Below, piece after piece: positions 6,767 through 9,192 of a DNA stretch of 9,192 nucleotides (the first letter of the stretch is position 1; every line of letters starts with the position of its first letter). The position numbers and the translations under genes are program-made. The notes beneath the pieces are model-generated. The model searched no databases, had not been told where the DNA came from, and worked only from the letters and a program-made list of their open reading frames with translations. This DNA is from Acetomicrobium sp. UBA3949 (GTDB lineage Bacteria > Synergistota > Synergistia > Synergistales > Acetomicrobiaceae): contig DGDP01000062.1 of NCBI GenBank assembly GCA_002385485.1, forward strand, positions 1-9,192, read 5' to 3'.

Positions 6767-7831
6767 TTGACTCCAAGAGAAGTTTGGGAAGCAACGGAAA
6801 GACAGATATTAGCCCCCTACGCTTCCAAAAGTTCCGAATCCAGAGGGAGAAGCGTTCCGGAATCGCCCTGCCCAATAAGGACGTGCTATCAAAGGGACAG
6901 AGATCGAATTATCCATTGTAAGGCCTTCAGGAGGTTGAAATATAAAACGCAAGTCCTGCTGCTTCCTGAAGGTGATCATTACAGGACTCGATTGACCCAT
7001 ACCCTGGAGGTAGCTCAGATCGCTAGGACGATTTCCAGGGCTTTGCAATTAAACGAGGACTTAACGGAAGCAGTAGCTCTGGGTCACGACCTCGGGCATA
7101 CACCATTTGGTCATATGGGAGAAGAGGCGTTGGACGTGTTGGCGCGGGCAAATGGGTTAAAGGGATTTCACCATGCCAGGCAAAGCCTGAGGATTGTTGA
7201 AATTTTGGAGAGAGAGGGCAGGGGGCTAAATCTCACTTGGGAAGTCAGGGAAGGGATATTGCAGCATAGCAAGGGGCAAATAGATGTACATAAGGGTTTG
7301 GAGCTGTCAACCCCGTCGACTCTGGAAGCCTGGGTTGTCAGAGTGAGCGATTCTATCGCTTATTTGAATCACGATCTGGATGATGCTCTAAGGGCTCGCT
7401 TGATTGCCCTGGAAGAAGTTCCAAGGGACGTGATCCGTATATTAGGCGTTGGCCATAGCCAACGTATTGGAACCTTGGTCACCGACGTTATTCAAAATAG
7501 CGGCGAAAGGGGCGTTTATTTTAGCGACACTGCCCTGGAAGCAATGGAATTGCTCAGGACGTTTCTCTTCAATCGGGTATATTCCGGGCCTCAAGCCGAG
7601 AAGGAAAGGCCCAAGGTAAGGTACGTTTTAAGCACTATATTCGAATATATTATGTCGAATATTCAAATTTTGGATTCCATGGAGTTTACCGACGTGGAGG
7701 CAAACAAAACAACACGTGTCATGGATTTCATTTCAGGCATGACCGACAGATATGCCCTGGCTTTCTTCGAAGCTATAGCGGTGCCCACACCTTGGCCTCT
7801 CGATATTAATCTACCAACCCATACTCCTTGA
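6767..7831 (+). CDS. dgt: dGTPase-like HD-domain dNTP triphosphohydrolase (type 2 family)
   Basis: Members of this family cleave dNTPs to deoxynucleosides and triphosphate, which affects dNTP pools and replication fidelity. The 354-residue product carries a typical N-terminus: LAPYASKSSESRGR (15-28), CPIRTCYQRDRDRIIH (35-50) and KAFRRLKYKTQV (52-63). The HD core follows: DHYRTRLTHTLEVAQIAR (70-87) with His78, GHDLGHTPFGH (106-116) with the His107-Asp108 pair, and VSDSIAYLNHDLDD (193-206) with Asp195. These supply the expected metal ligands. In FHHARQSLRIVE (134-145) an Ala occupies a position that is often Asn in relatives. Substrate preference among dNTPs cannot be read from sequence. The gene lies 12 bases after the PPDK-regulator gene and overlaps the convergent penicillin-binding protein gene by 26 bases. 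It is the last + strand gene seen. Confidence 0.93.
   Translation: MTPREVWEATERQILAPYASKSSESRGRSVPESPCPIRTCYQRDRDRIIHCKAFRRLKYKTQVLLLPEGDHYRTRLTHTLEVAQIARTISRALQLNEDLTEAVALGHDLGHTPFGHMGEEALDVLARANGLKGFHHARQSLRIVEILEREGRGLNLTWEVREGILQHSKGQIDVHKGLELSTPSTLEAWVVRVSDSIAYLNHDLDDALRARLIALEEVPRDVIRILGVGHSQRIGTLVTDVIQNSGERGVYFSDTALEAMELLRTFLFNRVYSGPQAEKERPKVRYVLSTIFEYIMSNIQILDSMEFTDVEANKTTRVMDFISGMTDRYALAFFEAIAVPTPWPLDINLPTHTP
7806..7831. other. 26-base convergent overlap of dgt and PBP 3' ends
   Basis: The dgt stop (TGA, 7829-7831) lies inside the PBP gene and the PBP stop (TAA on the - strand, 7808-7806) lies inside dgt. Both frames are read here, so the last residues of each protein are encoded by the same bases on opposite strands. 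There is no intergenic space for a shared terminator. Confidence 0.9.
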
Positions 7832-9192
7832 GCAATTCCTGATATCGTTTATCGATATCTTCCGGAGTAGGTTCGTGAGGTACCTTCTTGGTTTCCTCAG
7901 ATGGCGGTTCGCCCTTGGGTTCCACTATTTGAGGCTTGGGAATCTCCGAAGGGAACGGGAAGGACTCCCTTTTCGAAGCTGGCTCATCAGTTCTCGGGAA
8001 AGATGCGTAGACAGGCGATTTCATCCCATATTCCGCAAGCAACAGGTCATCTCCGGATATAAGATAAAGCTTTGGTTCGTTAGGATCGTAGGCTTCTAGA
8101 AACATACTGCTATAATCTCCGTGATAAGGACAGTTTCTTGTAGGTATTTGATCGACGGGAAGCAAAATCGTTGCTCCCTTTGGGCAGCCTGGACTTGCCG
8201 GATATCCAGTTTCACGACATATTTCCACCTGTAAAACCTTTTCGCCTATTATCCCCGCAAGGGAGAAATGTCTTTGCAGATCGGCAATCTTTACGGCTTG
8301 GGACATAAAATCCTTCCATACGGGGGCAGCTACGCGACCTCCGGTATTACCGTAACCAAGAGTTTTATGGTCGTCATGTCCGGCATATACGACGCATACC
8401 AGACCGGGGACGCCTCCTGCAAACCATGCGTCATGCCACTCATTAGTAGTTCCCGTCTTTCCAAAAACTTCGTAATCGGGAATTTTGGCTGATCTTCCGG
8501 TTCCGTTGTTTACCACGTCTATCAAAAGGGATCGAAGGGAAACAGCTATCGAGGGGTCTATGACACTCACCAGGTTTGGGCCCTTTGACTCCAGGGTTTT
8601 TCCCCTGAAATCGACCACTCTTTTGATCGAGAAGGGTTCTATTCGATATCCGCCGTTAGCGAAAACACTGTATGCCGTTGCCAGTTCCATTGGCGTTACG
8701 CTGGCTGACCCAAGAGCTATCGACAGGTCATAAGGCAGATAGGGACTTCCTATGCCCATCTTTCTTGCCGTTTCGATAATTTCGTTTATACCTATCAATT
8801 GGGCAACGCGAACGGCTACCGTGTTGTAAGAATAGGTCAGCGCGTCAAGCAAGGTACACTCTCCGCTATATTTGTCTCCATAATTAGTTGGTTGCCAACC
8901 ATTTGGAAAGGATAAGGGGGCGTCAAGAGCTCGATCTACAGGTCGGATGCCCTTGCTGAGGGCAGCTGTATATACGATGGGTTTAAACGCCGACCCCGGC
9001 TCTCTGTAAGCTTGGACGGCCCTGTTGAATTTACTTTTGTCGAAGTCCTTGCCTCCAACCATAGCGAGAATCTCGCCGGTATTTGGATCAATTGCCACAA
9101 GGGCCCCTTCGCTTTTGAGTTTAGATACAGCGCTTTGAGCAGCCTTTTGAAGCTCTAGGTCGAGTGTTGTGTAAATTTTCAAACCGCCTTGA
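7806..9192 (-). CDS. Class A penicillin-binding protein (PBP1A family), C-terminal transpeptidase part, 5' end outside window
   Basis: The gene runs off the right edge. The - strand frame stays open to the last base (Gln-Gly-Gly-Leu-Lys-Ile-Tyr), so the TTG at 9182 is internal; GGLKIYTTLD is the standard linker before the transpeptidase domain of bifunctional PBPs. Residue numbers below start at that Leu. The three catalytic motifs are intact: SxxK in PGSAFKP (Ser64, codon 8993-8991, and Lys67), SYN (118-120) and KTGTT (242-246, starting at 8459). After the domain comes a tail with the family's CxxTGYxASPGCP pattern (Cys322, Cys333, Cys351), then a proline- and charge-rich stretch (about 395-445). 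The protein cross-links peptidoglycan outside the inner membrane. The glycosyltransferase domain and membrane anchor are inferred to lie off the window. Its promoter is not visible. Confidence 0.94.
   Translation of the reverse strand, partial: QGGLKIYTTLDLELQKAAQSAVSKLKSEGALVAIDPNTGEILAMVGGKDFDKSKFNRAVQAYREPGSAFKPIVYTAALSKGIRPVDRALDAPLSFPNGWQPTNYGDKYSGECTLLDALTYSYNTVAVRVAQLIGINEIIETARKMGIGSPYLPYDLSIALGSASVTPMELATAYSVFANGGYRIEPFSIKRVVDFRGKTLESKGPNLVSVIDPSIAVSLRSLLIDVVNNGTGRSAKIPDYEVFGKTGTTNEWHDAWFAGGVPGLVCVVYAGHDDHKTLGYGNTGGRVAAPVWKDFMSQAVKIADLQRHFSLAGIIGEKVLQVEICRETGYPASPGCPKGATILLPVDQIPTRNCPYHGDYSSMFLEAYDPNEPKLYLISGDDLLLAEYGMKSPVYASFPRTDEPASKRESFPFPSEIPKPQIVEPKGEPPSEETKKVPHEPTPEDIDKRYQELLKEYGLVD
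7841..7859. repeat. Short perfect inverted repeat just beyond the dgt stop
   Basis: GATATCG (7841-7847) and CGATATC (7853-7859) form perfect 7-base arms around a 5-base loop, 9 bases after the dgt stop and within the PBP coding region. No T-run follows on either strand and the stem is AT-rich, so it is not a standard rho-independent terminator. It could be chance. Confidence 0.4.

Noticed and set aside
7875..8733. Short + strand open frames opposite the PBP gene
   Set aside because: They cover conserved transpeptidase codons on the other strand, lack convincing start signals and look like noise.
9180..9182. TTG as the start of a PBP lacking a glycosyltransferase domain
   Set aside because: The codons before it (Gln-Gly-Gly) continue the usual class A linker to the window edge, so the gene is cut by the window and not truly short.
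1..9192. Novel defence, mobile or biosynthetic system hidden in the window
   Set aside because: Every gene belongs to a well-known housekeeping family, the spacing is operon-like, and there are no terminal repeats, transposase remnants, CRISPR-like repeats or large non-coding stretches.

Overview
This window looks like a bacterial chromosomal housekeeping locus with mid-range GC and tightly packed genes. The gene order overlaps the Bacillus/Firmicutes block yqfF(pgpH)-ybeY-...-recO-glyQ-glyS-...-yqfL. Together with a dGTPase-like gene and a CBS-domain hemolysin-like gene, it fits an anaerobic bacterium of the Synergistota or a Firmicutes relative. Synergistota is my preferred guess, but it rests on gene order and general sequence character, not on a diagnostic marker.

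Layout. Positions 1 to 7831 hold eight genes, all on the + strand, with gaps of 1 to 49 bases, so they very probably form one operon. In order they are: the 3' end of a 7TM-HD (PgpH-type) phosphohydrolase; ybeY (16S rRNA maturation endoribonuclease); a DUF21/CBS/CorC-HlyC membrane protein; recO (recombinational repair); glyQ and glyS (alpha and beta subunits of tetrameric glycyl-tRNA synthetase); a bifunctional kinase/phosphorylase that regulates pyruvate,phosphate dikinase (PPDK); and a dGTPase-like HD phosphohydrolase. From 7806 to the right edge, a class A penicillin-binding protein gene runs on the - strand. Its 3' end overlaps the dGTPase gene by 26 bases, and its N-terminal part, presumably the glycosyltransferase domain, lies outside the window.

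How the genes relate. The operon mixes RNA/translation functions (ybeY, glyQS), DNA maintenance and nucleotide-pool functions (recO, dgt), a probable c-di-AMP phosphodiesterase, a probable ion-transport-linked membrane protein and a regulator of the PEP/pyruvate node. This is a shared-transcription housekeeping cluster rather than one pathway. Five of the seven visible starts are non-ATG (TTG three times, GTG twice), each chosen from a Shine-Dalgarno site and family alignment.

No mobile element, CRISPR array, rRNA or tRNA gene, riboswitch or convincing terminator was seen, and no stretch longer than 49 bases lacks a gene. I found no evidence of a previously undescribed system. The findings are modest observations on gene order, starts, overlaps and residue variants.
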